This document shows, in pieces, positions 15,460-24,573 of a stretch of 64,000 nt of DNA. Numbering within the stretch: the first letter of the stretch is position 1; every line of letters starts with the position of its first letter. Made by a program: the position numbers and the translations under genes. Under the pieces are notes generated by a model, which saw only the letters and a program-made list of their open reading frames with translations, ran no database searches and was not told where the DNA came from. This stretch comes from Archangium sp. (lineage in GTDB: Bacteria; Myxococcota; Myxococcia; Myxococcales; Myxococcaceae): positions 1 to 64,000 of the forward strand of contig JAUYRZ010000027.1 in NCBI GenBank assembly GCA_030695565.1, written 5' to 3'.

Positions 15460-17927
15460 GGCTGCACCGTGAGCTGGGCGAAGACGCGCCGGTTGACGTT
15501 GTTGCCGAAGGGATGTTCCTGGTGACTGGGCCCCAGCTGTGAGCCCACCACCGCGACGGTCACCTTGTCGTTGAACAGGCGGTAGCCCACGCGCGCGTTG
15601 ATCACCGTGTACGCAGCCAGCGGGTTCTGCGGGTTGGTGATCTGCGTCGGGTCTTGCGGTGAAGGTTCACGCTCCACCCAGATGGTCGAGGTGACGAAGC
15701 TCAGGTCGGCCGAGAGGTCGAGGTTGACCGGCGTGCGGTAGATGAAGCCCGCGTTCACCTTCACCGCGGGCGCCTGGGTGCACGGGCCGCACACCGAGAC
15801 CCTTCCGTTGGCCACCACCGACTGGAACGCTGCCGATGCGCGCACGTCGAGGCCCTTGGTCGCGTTCCACGTCACGCCGAGCTCAGCGCCCCGCGCGGTG
15901 TACTCCTGCGCGTCGTTGGTGAAGAGCGAGCGGCCCAGCAGGAAGCTCTGCGACGGCTCGTCGAACGCATCGGCCGGGTTCACCGGGTTGACCGCCGAGA
16001 GCACGATGAGATCGTTGACGATGTTCCAGTAGCCCGCGAGATCGACCGTGATGCCCAGCTGGGGCAACTCACCGCGGTAGCCGACCTCGAACGAGATCAG
16101 CCGCTCGGGCCTCAGCTCTCGATTGCCCGAGGTGAGCACCGAGGCGCCCGTCACGCCCGGCACCGGCGTGCGAATGTCCATGTAGCTCTCGAGGAAGGTG
16201 GGCTGCCGGAAGGCGGTGGCGAAGCTCGCCCGAAACGCGTGGCTCTCGAAGGGCCGCACCACCAGGGAAACACGGGGTGACTGCGCGTACCCGGGCTTGC
16301 CCTTGTCGAGCAGCGGGTGTCGATCGATGCGGTAGCTGGCGCTCAGGGTGAGCGGCTTGATGATGCGCCACTCGTCTTGCACGAAGGCCGCGGCGTGAAC
16401 TTCCTGGGTGAGCGGGCCGATGTAGCCCCACGACACGCGCTTGAGCCGGGCCGACAGACCGATGGCCACCACGTGCGTGCCGGCGAGCGAGAACTCCTTT
16501 TGAAAGAGCGCCTCGCCATCGAAGACGTTGGTGTCGACCGAGGTGGCCAGCGACCGTTGGCCGATCGGCTCGTACTGGGGCTTCGCGTCGAAGTTGGAGT
16601 GGTTCCAGAAGAAGCGGAACTTCACCGGGCCGCCCGTGAAGTCGAACTTCGCGTACCCACCCAGGCCATCGAGTGTGTAGTTGCGCAACAGACCCAGCGC
16701 GTAGAGCTCGGTGTACAGCCGGTTCACGCCGGCCGAGAGCGCGATCGAGTAGTCCTTGTTGAAGGCGTAGAAAGCGGTGAGGTTGCCGCGCGCCGAACGC
16801 AAGCCCAGGTTGGGATCGTCGCTGGTGGAGATCAGGTCGGGCCGGTCGTTGGCGTAGTCGCGGGTGTACTTGTCACCCTGCTGGTAGCCGACGGAAGCGC
16901 GGAAGCGCACCTTGTCGCCACCCGACGCCACGAAGCTGCCCCCGGCGAGGTTGGCGTTGCCAGCCATCGCGTTGAATTCGGCGTTCGGCCCCGAACCCGG
17001 CGCGCGGGTGATCACATTCACCACGCCGAGCATCGCGTTGGCGCCGTACAGCGCGCTGCCGGGGCCGCGGATCACTTCGACCCGTTCGATCTCTTCGAGC
17101 CCCACGGGGAGCACGCCCCACAAGGTCACCCCGAGGAAGTCCTGGTACTCGGGCCGGCCGTCGATCAGCAGCAGCACCTTGTTGGCGATGCGCTGGTTGA
17201 AGCCGCGGAAGCTCACGTTCGCCGACGCGAGGCCCATGGTCATCACCTCGGCGCCCGGCACGCGCCTCAAGATGTCGGCCAGGGAGACCAGGCCCGACGC
17301 GCGGATCTCATCGCCGGTGATCACCGTGATCGCGTTCGGCGCATCGAGCGTGGCCTGCGCGCGGCGGCTGGCGGCCACCACGGTCTCTTCGTAGGGAACG
17401 CCGAAGTCGTCTGCGGCCACGGGCTTGTTCTCAGCGGGCGCGGGCGTCTCGACGCGGGCTTCTGCTTTCTCCACCGCGCGCTCGAGACGTTCAGCCAGTG
17501 CGTCGAGCCGCTTCACCGTGGCCTCGTCGACTTGGGGCGCGCGTTTCACTTCTCTGGGTTCTTCGGCGGGAGCGATCGGCGTCACCTTCTTGGGCGCCTG
17601 CGCCTCGAGCTTGAGCGCGATCTCCCTCACCTTCTCGGCGTCGGGCGGGTTGGCGTCGAGATAGCGGTTGTAGAAGACGAGCGCTTCCGCTGGGCGGCCA
17701 CCGGCCTCGTAGGCGCGGGCGATGTTGAAGAGCACGTTGGGGTGGGGGCGAATGCCGTACGCCTCGAGCAGCTCGCTGATGCCGTCATCGAGCTTGCCGT
17801 CGGCGATGAGCGCCATGCCGGTCTTGAAGTGCCGTCTCGCTTCGACACGAGCGTCGGCCCACACGAGGGCCGGCAGGAGCATCGCCGCGACGAACAGCGC
17901 GCGGACCCGCGAGTTGCGACTCGACAT
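15456..17927 (-). CDS. TonB-dependent receptor with N-terminal TPR domain
   Basis: 823 residues from ATG 17927, with GGAGAG upstream. Signal peptide about 1-24 (LFVAAMLLPALVWA). Residues about 25-110 are TPR-like (RRHFKTGMALIADGKLDDGISELLEAYGIRPHP region), followed by a Pro/Glu/Lys helical linker to about 175. The plug starts near 180 (YEETVVAASRRAQATLDAPNAITVITGDEI) and includes LLLIDGRPEY and IERVEVIRGPGSALYGANAMLGVVNVITR. The rest is a 22-strand-type barrel. Imports an unknown ligand, using TonB energy, across the outer membrane. The N-terminal TPR replaces the usual signalling or carboxypeptidase-like extension. It heads a coupled unit with a lipoprotein and a membrane protein. Confidence 0.93.
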   Translation of the reverse strand: MSSRNSRVRALFVAAMLLPALVWADARVEARRHFKTGMALIADGKLDDGISELLEAYGIRPHPNVLFNIARAYEAGGRPAEALVFYNRYLDANPPDAEKVREIALKLEAQAPKKVTPIAPAEEPREVKRAPQVDEATVKRLDALAERLERAVEKAEARVETPAPAENKPVAADDFGVPYEETVVAASRRAQATLDAPNAITVITGDEIRASGLVSLADILRRVPGAEVMTMGLASANVSFRGFNQRIANKVLLLIDGRPEYQDFLGVTLWGVLPVGLEEIERVEVIRGPGSALYGANAMLGVVNVITRAPGSGPNAEFNAMAGNANLAGGSFVASGGDKVRFRASVGYQQGDKYTRDYANDRPDLISTSDDPNLGLRSARGNLTAFYAFNKDYSIALSAGVNRLYTELYALGLLRNYTLDGLGGYAKFDFTGGPVKFRFFWNHSNFDAKPQYEPIGQRSLATSVDTNVFDGEALFQKEFSLAGTHVVAIGLSARLKRVSWGYIGPLTQEVHAAAFVQDEWRIIKPLTLSASYRIDRHPLLDKGKPGYAQSPRVSLVVRPFESHAFRASFATAFRQPTFLESYMDIRTPVPGVTGASVLTSGNRELRPERLISFEVGYRGELPQLGITVDLAGYWNIVNDLIVLSAVNPVNPADAFDEPSQSFLLGRSLFTNDAQEYTARGAELGVTWNATKGLDVRASAAFQSVVANGRVSVCGPCTQAPAVKVNAGFIYRTPVNLDLSADLSFVTSTIWVEREPSPQDPTQITNPQNPLAAYTVINARVGYRLFNDKVTVAVVGSQLGPSHQEHPFGNNVNRRVFAQLTVQP

Positions 17928-17971
17928 GGAAAGCTCTCTCCAGACGACGGGACGTGGGAACCTACCACGCG

Positions 17972-18103
17972 ATGACGCCCTCACCCGTTTCTCCTCCTCC
18001 GGCGAAGAAGGCTTCCGGGTGTCTCATCGCGCTGCTCTTCGCAGGCGGCCTCGCCTGTGCACCAGGTCAGCTCGCGCGGCCCACCTGCACCGTGATCGCG
18101 TGA
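17972..18103 (+). CDS. Possible 43-residue lipoprotein
   Basis: The frame begins at ATG 17972 and encodes 43 residues. It has a Lys-Lys, a hydrophobic core and a lipobox-like LFAGGLAC, then a short tail with one further cysteine. It lies divergent to the TonB receptor (44 bp between starts) and convergent with the kinase. It could be a real micro-lipoprotein or a remnant: the neighbouring frame stays open past its stop, so a frameshifted longer gene is possible. No Shine-Dalgarno is clear. The rest of 17928-18134 shows nothing else. Confidence 0.3.
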   Translation: MTPSPVSPPPAKKASGCLIALLFAGGLACAPGQLARPTCTVIA

Positions 18104-18134
18104 CCATCGAGGTCCGCACTCCGAGCTGCTCACG

Positions 18135-19670
18135 TCAGTACGGATCGTCCTTGTACCCAGCCGGCTCGTTCTTCTTCGGCTGCTTCTTCCCGGGCCGGGT
18201 CACCGGGCGAACCTCGACCTTCTTGCTCAAAGGCTGAACCACCACGACCACGCCCTCCAGCCCCTGGGCGGTGGTGGAGCGAGGCTCGTAGCCCTCCAGT
18301 GAGAACGCGAGCTCGACCTGCACCGGCTGCGACCCCGCGCGCGGCACCACGATCTGCAGCGGAGTCACCCCGAGCTGCACCCCATCACGGGTGACGACCG
18401 CGCCGCTGGGCTGCGAATCGATCTCGAACCGAACGTCGACGGTCGCAGGCTGAGGCGGCTCGATCACCGCGACGATCGGGCGCGGCTGCTCGGGAGGCAC
18501 CACCACCTCGTCCGGAGTCATCGCCTTCCACGCGATCACCCCGCCGATGAGCGCCCCCAGCACCACCACGCTGCTCACGCCCACGATGAAGGGCACCTTG
18601 CTCTTCGGCGCATCGTGAGGAGCGCTGTCGCCCATCTCGATTTCATGACTGCGCACCGACTCCGCGCTGGTGAACGAAGGCGTGGCCGGTGTGTTCACCA
18701 CCGGCATGTGCGGCGTCGAGGTGCGCGGAATGATCCCCGACGCGGTGCGCGGATCGGCGAAGGCGCCGGAGAGCCCCTGACCCGACGTGGCGATGCGCAT
18801 CGCATCGAGCAGCTCATCCATCGACTGGAAACGGGCCGCGGGTTCTTTCTCCAGGCACTTCATCACCAGCGCGTTCACCTCGAACGGCACCTCGGGCACC
18901 ATCGAGTCGAGCTCGGGCGGCTTCTCGCGAATGTGCTTCACGATGACGTCGATCGACTCCTTGCTCACGAACGGAGGCCGGCCGGCCATCGTCTGGAACA
19001 TCAAGATGCCCAGCGAATAGATGTCGGTGCGTGGGTCGGCCTCACCACGCGCTTGCTCGGGGGCCATGTAGAGCGGTGAGCCGAGCAGCACGCCGGCCTG
19101 GGTGAGCCCGGTGCGATCGACCTCGTCGTCTTCTTTGGGCTTCTCCGGCGTGAACGACTTCACCAGGCCGAAGTCGAGCACCTTGACGGTGTCTCCGCCC
19201 GTGCCCTCGGTGGTGAGCATCACGTTTGCGGGCTTGAGATCGCGGTGCACCAGCCCGAGCTTGTGGGCCTCTCGCAACGAGCGCGCGATCTGGCCGGCCA
19301 CGAAGAGCGCGCGCAGCCAGGGGAGCCGCCCGTTCTCGGCGAGCACCTTCTGGAGCGTCTCGCCTTCGATGTACTCCATGGCGATGAAGTAGATGCCGTC
19401 GTCGGTGCGGCCGTAGTCGTGCACCGTGATGGTGTTGGGGTGCTTCAACTTCGAGGTCATCGATGCTTCGAGAAAGAAGCGCCGCTCGAAGCCAGGATCA
19501 CGGCTGCCGTCGTAGCGGGGGTTGAGCACCTTGAGCGCGACCTCGCGGCCCAGGGGGCGCTGCACCGCCTTGTAGACCCGGCCCATGCCACCGACGCCCA
19601 GCGGCGCGATGATCTCGAAGCGTCCGCTCAGGACTTGTCCGATGAGCGGATCGAGCTCCGTTTCAGCCAT
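18135..19670 (-). CDS. Membrane Ser/Thr protein kinase with PEGA-type extracytoplasmic domain
   Basis: 511 residues. The Hanks-type kinase domain has the P-loop GVGGMG (25-30), catalytic K47 (VALKVL), HRDLKPAN (142-149, D144), DFG (166-168) and APE (203-205); all key residues are present, so it is probably active. A linker with Ser/Thr-Pro sites follows, then one membrane segment at about 360-381. Beyond it is a PEGA-like module (about 409-475: SGAVVTRDGVQLGVTPLQI) ending in a Lys-rich tail. It would sense an envelope signal and phosphorylate cytoplasmic targets; neither is known. Divergent from kup with 184 bp between starts. Confidence 0.94.
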   Translation of the reverse strand: MAETELDPLIGQVLSGRFEIIAPLGVGGMGRVYKAVQRPLGREVALKVLNPRYDGSRDPGFERRFFLEASMTSKLKHPNTITVHDYGRTDDGIYFIAMEYIEGETLQKVLAENGRLPWLRALFVAGQIARSLREAHKLGLVHRDLKPANVMLTTEGTGGDTVKVLDFGLVKSFTPEKPKEDDEVDRTGLTQAGVLLGSPLYMAPEQARGEADPRTDIYSLGILMFQTMAGRPPFVSKESIDVIVKHIREKPPELDSMVPEVPFEVNALVMKCLEKEPAARFQSMDELLDAMRIATSGQGLSGAFADPRTASGIIPRTSTPHMPVVNTPATPSFTSAESVRSHEIEMGDSAPHDAPKSKVPFIVGVSSVVVLGALIGGVIAWKAMTPDEVVVPPEQPRPIVAVIEPPQPATVDVRFEIDSQPSGAVVTRDGVQLGVTPLQIVVPRAGSQPVQVELAFSLEGYEPRSTTAQGLEGVVVVVQPLSKKVEVRPVTRPGKKQPKKNEPAGYKDDPY

Positions 19671-19743
19671 GGCACCCCCGCGGCGCGAGGTGCGCCGTAG
19701 CGGCTGCGGGATCTACCACGACCCTCACGTTCCGCCCCATTGC

Positions 19744-19767
19744 GATGCCCATTTCGGGGTGGGCATC
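19744..19767. promoter_or_regulatory. 8-bp inverted repeat in the kinase-kup intergenic region
   Basis: GATGCCCA (19744-19751) and TGGGCATC (19760-19767) are perfect arms around an 8-base loop. They sit 77 bp upstream of the kinase start and about 90 bp upstream of kup. Three GGGTGC copies follow (about 19776-19813). Possible operator or leader hairpin. The rest of the 184-bp region shows nothing I can name. Confidence 0.4.
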
Positions 19768-19854
19768 TGTCACCGGGGTGCCTCGGGTGCCTTCGCAAGG
19801 GTGCGGAACACGACCTGAATCCCGGGAGTCATTGGCCTTCCGGAGCGTTGCGCT

Positions 19855-21810
19855 ATGAGCGCGCGAATGAGTAACGCGAGTGCGCCGGCCTCTCCTCTCA
19901 AGGGTCCACCGCCGCCCAACCCTGGAGTTCCCGCAGGGCACGACCACGGCAAGCTGTTCCCGCTCGCCATCGGCGCCCTCGGCATCGTCTACGGCGACAT
20001 CGGCACCAGCCCGCTCTACGCGCTCAAAGAATGTTTCGCGAAGGTCGACGGCAAGGTCGCCCCGCACGCGATGGAGGTCGGTCACGACTCCGTATTGGGC
20101 ATTCTCTCTCTGGTGTTCTGGGCGCTGACCCTGGTCGTGACCGTGAAGTACCTGTCGTTCATCACCCGGGCCGACAACAAGGGTGAAGGCGGCATGTTCG
20201 CGCTGCTCGCATTGCTGCCCGATCGTCAGCGCAAGAGCACCGCCATGGCCGTGATGGTCGGCCTCTTCGGCGCTGCTCTCTTGTACGGCGAAGGCATCAT
20301 CACGCCGGGTGTGTCGGTGCTCTCTGCGGTGGAAGGTCTGGGCGTGGCCACGCACGCGATGGACACCTTCATCGTGCCCATCACCCTGGTCATCCTCACC
20401 GGGCTGTTCATCGTGCAGAAACGAGGCACCGGCGGCATCGGCCGGGTCTTCGGGCCGGTGATGTTCGTGTGGTTCGTCGTGATCGCGGCCCTGGGGGTCC
20501 GCAGCATCGTCTCGTACCCCGAGGTGCTGGAGGCGGCGAACCCGTACTGGGCCTTCCGGCTTTTCCAGAGCAACCCCTGGCACGCTTTCGTGGTGCTCGG
20601 CAGCGTTACCCTGTGCATCACCGGTGGTGAGGCGCTCTATGCCGACATGGGCCACTTCGGGGCCAAGCCGATTCGGGTCTCGTGGTTCGCGATGGTCTTC
20701 CCCGCGCTGCTGCTCAACTACTTCGGGCAGGGCGCGTTCCTGCTCACGCACGGCTGGGTGGAGAACCCGTTCTACGAGATCGTTCCGCGTTCGATGCTGT
20801 ACCCGATGGTGGCGCTGGCCACCGCCGCGACGGTGATCGCCTCGCAGGCCCTCATCTCTGGCGCCTTCTCGCTCACCCGCCAGGCCGTGCAGCTGGGCTT
20901 CATGCCGCGCGTCACGATCGTGCACACCAGCGCCGAGAACGCCGGGCAGATCTACGTGCCCGAGGTGAACTACGCGCTGATGGTGGCCTGCCTGGCGCTG
21001 GTGGTGATCTTCCAGAAGTCGAGCAACCTCACCGCCGCGTACGGCATCGCGGTGACCGGGGCGATGTCGATCACCTCGGTGGTCTTCTTCTTCGTGGCCA
21101 CCCGCAACTGGAAGTGGCCGGTGTGGAAGGCGCTCCCGTTGCTGGTGCTCTTTCTCTCGGTCGACATTCCGTTCTTCCTCGCGAACACGCTCAAGTTCTT
21201 CGATGGCGGCTGGGTGCCCACGGTGATCGGCATCTCGATGTTCGCGCTGATGACGACGTGGAAACGCGGGCGCGCCGAGCTGGCCGGCCGCTTCAACGTC
21301 TCGTTGATGCCGTTGAGCGCGTTGCTCGAAGATCTCGAGGCGACCAAGCCGCACCGCGTGCGAGGCACGGCCGTGTTCATGTCGGGCAACTCCGATGGAA
21401 CGCCGCCCGTGCTGCTGCATCACCTGAAGCACAACCAGGTGCTGCACCGGCAGGTGGTGCTGCTGTCGATCGTTCCGCGCGACGTGCCCACGGTGCCCAA
21501 AGAAGAGCAGATCGAGGTCATCGAGCAGGGCAACGGCTTCTGGCGGGTGGTGTGGAACAGCGGCTTCATGGAGACGCCGAACGTGCCGAAGATTCTGCTG
21601 CGCGCGCGTGAGCACGAGCTCGTGTGCGAGCCGTCGACCACCAGCTACTTCCTGGGCCGCGAGACGCTGCTCACCTCGGGCAAGTCACCGATGATGTTGT
21701 GGCGGAAGCTGCTCTTCGCGTTCGTCTCGCGCAACGCGCTGTCGGCGACGAGCTACTTCGGTCTGCCGCCCGGCCGCGTGGTCGAGCTGGGCATGCAGGT
21801 CGATCTCTGA
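19855..21810 (+). CDS. kup: Kup-type low-affinity potassium transporter
   Basis: 651 residues from ATG 19855 (ATG 19867 is an alternative). The N-terminal signature LAIGALGIVYGDIGTSPLYALKECF is diagnostic for the KUP/HAK/KT family. About twelve hydrophobic segments follow up to about residue 450, then a C-terminal cytoplasmic domain (VLLHHLKHNQVLHRQVVLLSI; FMETPNVPKILLRA). Takes up K+ with protons across the inner membrane. A Pro-rich N-terminal extension of about 30 residues precedes the first membrane segment. Stop codon abuts the stop of the convergent hypothetical gene. Confidence 0.96.
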   Translation: MSARMSNASAPASPLKGPPPPNPGVPAGHDHGKLFPLAIGALGIVYGDIGTSPLYALKECFAKVDGKVAPHAMEVGHDSVLGILSLVFWALTLVVTVKYLSFITRADNKGEGGMFALLALLPDRQRKSTAMAVMVGLFGAALLYGEGIITPGVSVLSAVEGLGVATHAMDTFIVPITLVILTGLFIVQKRGTGGIGRVFGPVMFVWFVVIAALGVRSIVSYPEVLEAANPYWAFRLFQSNPWHAFVVLGSVTLCITGGEALYADMGHFGAKPIRVSWFAMVFPALLLNYFGQGAFLLTHGWVENPFYEIVPRSMLYPMVALATAATVIASQALISGAFSLTRQAVQLGFMPRVTIVHTSAENAGQIYVPEVNYALMVACLALVVIFQKSSNLTAAYGIAVTGAMSITSVVFFFVATRNWKWPVWKALPLLVLFLSVDIPFFLANTLKFFDGGWVPTVIGISMFALMTTWKRGRAELAGRFNVSLMPLSALLEDLEATKPHRVRGTAVFMSGNSDGTPPVLLHHLKHNQVLHRQVVLLSIVPRDVPTVPKEEQIEVIEQGNGFWRVVWNSGFMETPNVPKILLRAREHELVCEPSTTSYFLGRETLLTSGKSPMMLWRKLLFAFVSRNALSATSYFGLPPGRVVELGMQVDL

Positions 21811-23025
21811 TCAGGCGCTGGTCATCACCTGCGTGACGGCTTCTTCGAACAGCGCGTCGGGGATCGCCGCCAGAACGTCTTCGCGGCTGCCCTCGCTGCA
21901 CAACCAGCGACGCTCGTGACGGCGCAGCGCGAACCAGCCTTCCCCCGCCTGTCCGATGATCGCGTCGAGCTCGGCGATGCGCAGCTCCACTGAGCCACGA
22001 TAGCGGACCGAAGTGATGCGTGAGCGCAGCGCCGCCGAACTGCGCGGCACGAGCGCGCGCGACTCGGAGACGAGCAGGTACTGATCGAACTCGGCGAGAA
22101 ACGCCTTCACCTGCTGTGCCGGACTTCGCCCAAGGACGAGGCCAAACGCATTGAGCGCGCGGTCGATGGCGGGGCCCGGGCGCGTGTTCGTCAGCGCGGC
22201 GACCGCGTGGCTCACGGCGTTGGTCACGGTCGGCTCCGCACCCGCGCGACGCCGGAATGCGCGCAGCCGCTCGCGATCCGATGGCCGATCGCGGGCGAGC
22301 AGCTCGAAGAGGGGCTCGAGCGGCGCTCGCTCCGACGCGCTGGCGAATCGCCCCAGGCACGCCGCGAGCCATGCGATCACGTCGATGAGGTCGGGACCTC
22401 GCTCGAGCCTCGGGCCTCCCGCATAGACCTGGGGTCGCGCTGATGGCTCGACCGCCTCCAGCAGGCTCTGGAACGTGGGGTGGAGCGTCTGGGCGAAGGG
22501 CTGCTGGCTCAAGTCGTTGGCGGCCAGGAGCCCGCGCCACGCGAGGCCGAACGTGCTCGCGCGCAGGCGGCGCGGGATTCGCAACCAGTGTTCGGGCGTG
22601 ATGTCCCTGCGAATCGTCCACAACCCGGTCGGAGCAGCGGACAGGTCGATGCGCTCCCTCGAAATCAACGCGGCCAACGCTTCTTCGAACTCGGACTCTC
22701 GGCCCAGGTTGAGAAGGGCGCGCACTCTCCACCCTGCGGTGAGCACACTGCCAGGCTGGGCGTCGACCAACTCGAGCACTGACTCCCAGTTGGCGCGCCC
22801 GACGGCGATCGCCAGGCGCTCCTCCCACGACTCACCCGAGGCCACCACGTTCGCGAGCTTCAGCAGCTCGAGGCCCTTGGCGCCCCAGGCGCACTCCGCT
22901 TCGACGACCGTGCCGCAGGTCAGCGCGTGCACGTCGGCGAGCAGCGCCTCGGGAATGGAGACTGCCGAACGGTTCCAAGCCAGCACCCCGGCTTTGACCA
23001 CATCGAGCTTGAGCTGGAGCGCCAC
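21811..23025 (-). CDS. Hypothetical protein, helical, unrecognised
   Basis: 404 residues from GTG 23025, six bases after the GNAT stop, so probably in the ATP-grasp/GNAT operon. No signal peptide or membrane segment. Mostly Ala/Leu/Arg-rich helices (for example RVRALLNLGRESEFEEALAAL), suggesting an alpha-solenoid. The C-terminal about 70 residues (SVRYRGSVELRIAELDAIIGQ, GWFALRRHERRWLCSEGS) look like a small alpha/beta domain. I do not recognise it. Length and codon pattern support a real gene. Confidence 0.75.
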   Translation of the reverse strand: MALQLKLDVVKAGVLAWNRSAVSIPEALLADVHALTCGTVVEAECAWGAKGLELLKLANVVASGESWEERLAIAVGRANWESVLELVDAQPGSVLTAGWRVRALLNLGRESEFEEALAALISRERIDLSAAPTGLWTIRRDITPEHWLRIPRRLRASTFGLAWRGLLAANDLSQQPFAQTLHPTFQSLLEAVEPSARPQVYAGGPRLERGPDLIDVIAWLAACLGRFASASERAPLEPLFELLARDRPSDRERLRAFRRRAGAEPTVTNAVSHAVAALTNTRPGPAIDRALNAFGLVLGRSPAQQVKAFLAEFDQYLLVSESRALVPRSSAALRSRITSVRYRGSVELRIAELDAIIGQAGEGWFALRRHERRWLCSEGSREDVLAAIPDALFEEAVTQVMTSA

Positions 23026-23031
23026 CGCCCG

Positions 23032-23499
23032 TCAGAGCCTCTTGGCCAACACGATCAAATCGTCACCGGGCTTGTAGAAATCCCGGAAGCGAGACTCTTC
23101 TTTGTACTGCATCGCCGCGTAGAACCCGCGCGTCGGCCCGTAGGCCTCCATCGCCGAGGTCTCGACCCGAATCATGCGGCCCTTGCGCCTTCGAATGTCG
23201 CCCTCCATGGCCGACACGAGCGCCGCACCGACGCCCTGCCCCCGCACGAGGGGATCAGAAGCGATCCAATACAAATCGAACGTGCCCACCGTCATCGGCG
23301 TGGGGCCGTAGCAGACGTACCCGACGACCTTGCCGTCGCGGATCGCGCAGCGGACCTGGTAGTCAGGGTTGTTGGGCGTGAGCGCGGCGTCGATGAGCTC
23401 GAGCGCGCACACCGTTTCGTCCGGTGTGAAGGTCTCGATGCGGCTCAGCAGTTCGGCGAGCGGAGTCCGGTCGGGCGAGGCGAGGGGCCTGATTTCCAT
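23032..23499 (-). CDS. GNAT-family N-acetyltransferase
   Basis: 155 residues from ATG 23499 (MEIRPLASPDRTP); the frame is open 27 codons further upstream without GNAT-like content. The acetyl-CoA site is RGQGVGAALVSAM (86-98), preceded by the strand FDLYWIASDPLV. GFYAAMQYKEESRFRDFY is the usual C-terminal motif. The acceptor amine is unknown. The first 137 bases overlap the 3' end of the ATP-grasp gene in a different frame, so the two proteins are linked in expression and perhaps in pathway. Confidence 0.88.
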   Translation of the reverse strand: MEIRPLASPDRTPLAELLSRIETFTPDETVCALELIDAALTPNNPDYQVRCAIRDGKVVGYVCYGPTPMTVGTFDLYWIASDPLVRGQGVGAALVSAMEGDIRRRKGRMIRVETSAMEAYGPTRGFYAAMQYKEESRFRDFYKPGDDLIVLAKRL

Positions 23500-24490
23500 G
23501 ACGACGTTCCCAGGCGAGATCCACCAGGTGCAGCGCCAGATCAGCGAATGAGAGGCCGGCGGCCTCTGCAGCTCTGGCAAACCCTGCCTGCGGGTGGAGA
23601 TCGCAGTTGGGGTTGATGTCGATGACGAAAGGTTGGCCAGCGGCGTCGACGCGCAGGTCGACCCGGCCGTAGTCGCGGCACTCGAGCGCCTCGAAAGCGG
23701 CCACGGCCACTTCGATGCAACGCGCTTCGATGGCGGGCGGCAGCGAAGCGAGCTCAGAGGGGCTCTCGATGCACTCGGCCGACTCGAGATCCCACTTCGC
23801 CTTGTACGAGACGACGTTGGGCTTGCCGATGAAGGCGTTGCCGAAGCGGATCTCGGAGAGCGGGAGCGCGCGCCGCGGGTGGTTGCCCAGCAGCGGCACG
23901 TACACCTCGCGGCCTTCGATGAAGCGCTCCACCAGCGCGGGCTGGTGAAAGGTCCGCAACACCTTGGCGACGGCGCGGCCCAGGCCCTGGCGGGTGTGCA
24001 CCACCGAGTCGAAGTCGATGCCCATCGAGGCGTCTTCGCGCGAGGGCTTGACGATCAGCGGGAAGGGCAGATCGACGCGCGTGAGGTCTTCCACGTGCTC
24101 GACGATGCAGAAGTCGGGGGAAGGCACGCCGCGGGCGCGCAGGATCTCTTTGGCCTTGTTCTTGTGGAGGGCCAACGCGAGCGAGAGCGCCGACGAGCCG
24201 GTGTACGGCACCTGCATCAGATCGAGCATCGCGGGCACCAGCATCTCGCCGCGCGCATCGGCTGCCAGTGACTCGCAGAGGTTGAGCACCACGTCGGGCT
24301 TCTCGCCCGTGAGCGCTTCGTGAATGCCCAGCAGGTCGTGCTCGACCGGGATCAGCGTCACGCTGTGCTTCGACTTGATCAGCGCAGCGCGCATCGCCGC
24401 GGCCACCTTCACCACGTCTTCGCGGGCCTCACGGCCGGGATCATCCTCGAGCAGAGCGTGGTCGTGGTTGTGGAGGATCGCGATGCGCAT
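23363..24490 (-). CDS. ATP-grasp ligase, D-Ala-D-Ala ligase-like
   Basis: 375 residues from ATG 24490. ATP-grasp features: YTGSSALSLALALHKNKAKEIL (97-117, as in Ddl), FPLIVKPSREDASMGI (K148), a Glu-rich strand and the metal-binding DINPNCDLHP (291-300). The family ligates an amino acid or peptide to an amine with ATP. The core domain ends near 327; the last 45 residues are Arg/His-rich, overlap the GNAT gene and look like overprinted sequence rather than conserved domain. The true C-terminus may therefore come from a lost stop or frameshift. A dedicated Ddl for peptidoglycan is less likely, as no cell-wall genes are nearby. Confidence 0.88.
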   Translation of the reverse strand: MRIAILHNHDHALLEDDPGREAREDVVKVAAAMRAALIKSKHSVTLIPVEHDLLGIHEALTGEKPDVVLNLCESLAADARGEMLVPAMLDLMQVPYTGSSALSLALALHKNKAKEILRARGVPSPDFCIVEHVEDLTRVDLPFPLIVKPSREDASMGIDFDSVVHTRQGLGRAVAKVLRTFHQPALVERFIEGREVYVPLLGNHPRRALPLSEIRFGNAFIGKPNVVSYKAKWDLESAECIESPSELASLPPAIEARCIEVAVAAFEALECRDYGRVDLRVDAAGQPFVIDINPNCDLHPQAGFARAAEAAGLSFADLALHLVDLAWERRHGNQAPRLARPDSARRTAEPHRDLHTGRNGVRARAHRRRAHAQQP

Positions 24491-24573
24491 GCAGGAGTCA
24501 TCAACCGTGTACCACGCACCTGCTCCTGATGTGGAGCGAAAGCCTCGCGCGCGTTACACGTGCGGCTCATCGC

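Noticed and set aside
19671-19854. Cyclic di-AMP riboswitch upstream of kup
   Set aside because: I looked for the conserved ydaO-type core and could not match it; only a simple hairpin is supported.
19663-21615. 650-codon open frame on the minus strand
   Set aside because: Antisense of kup; His/Arg/Gly-rich product without motifs.
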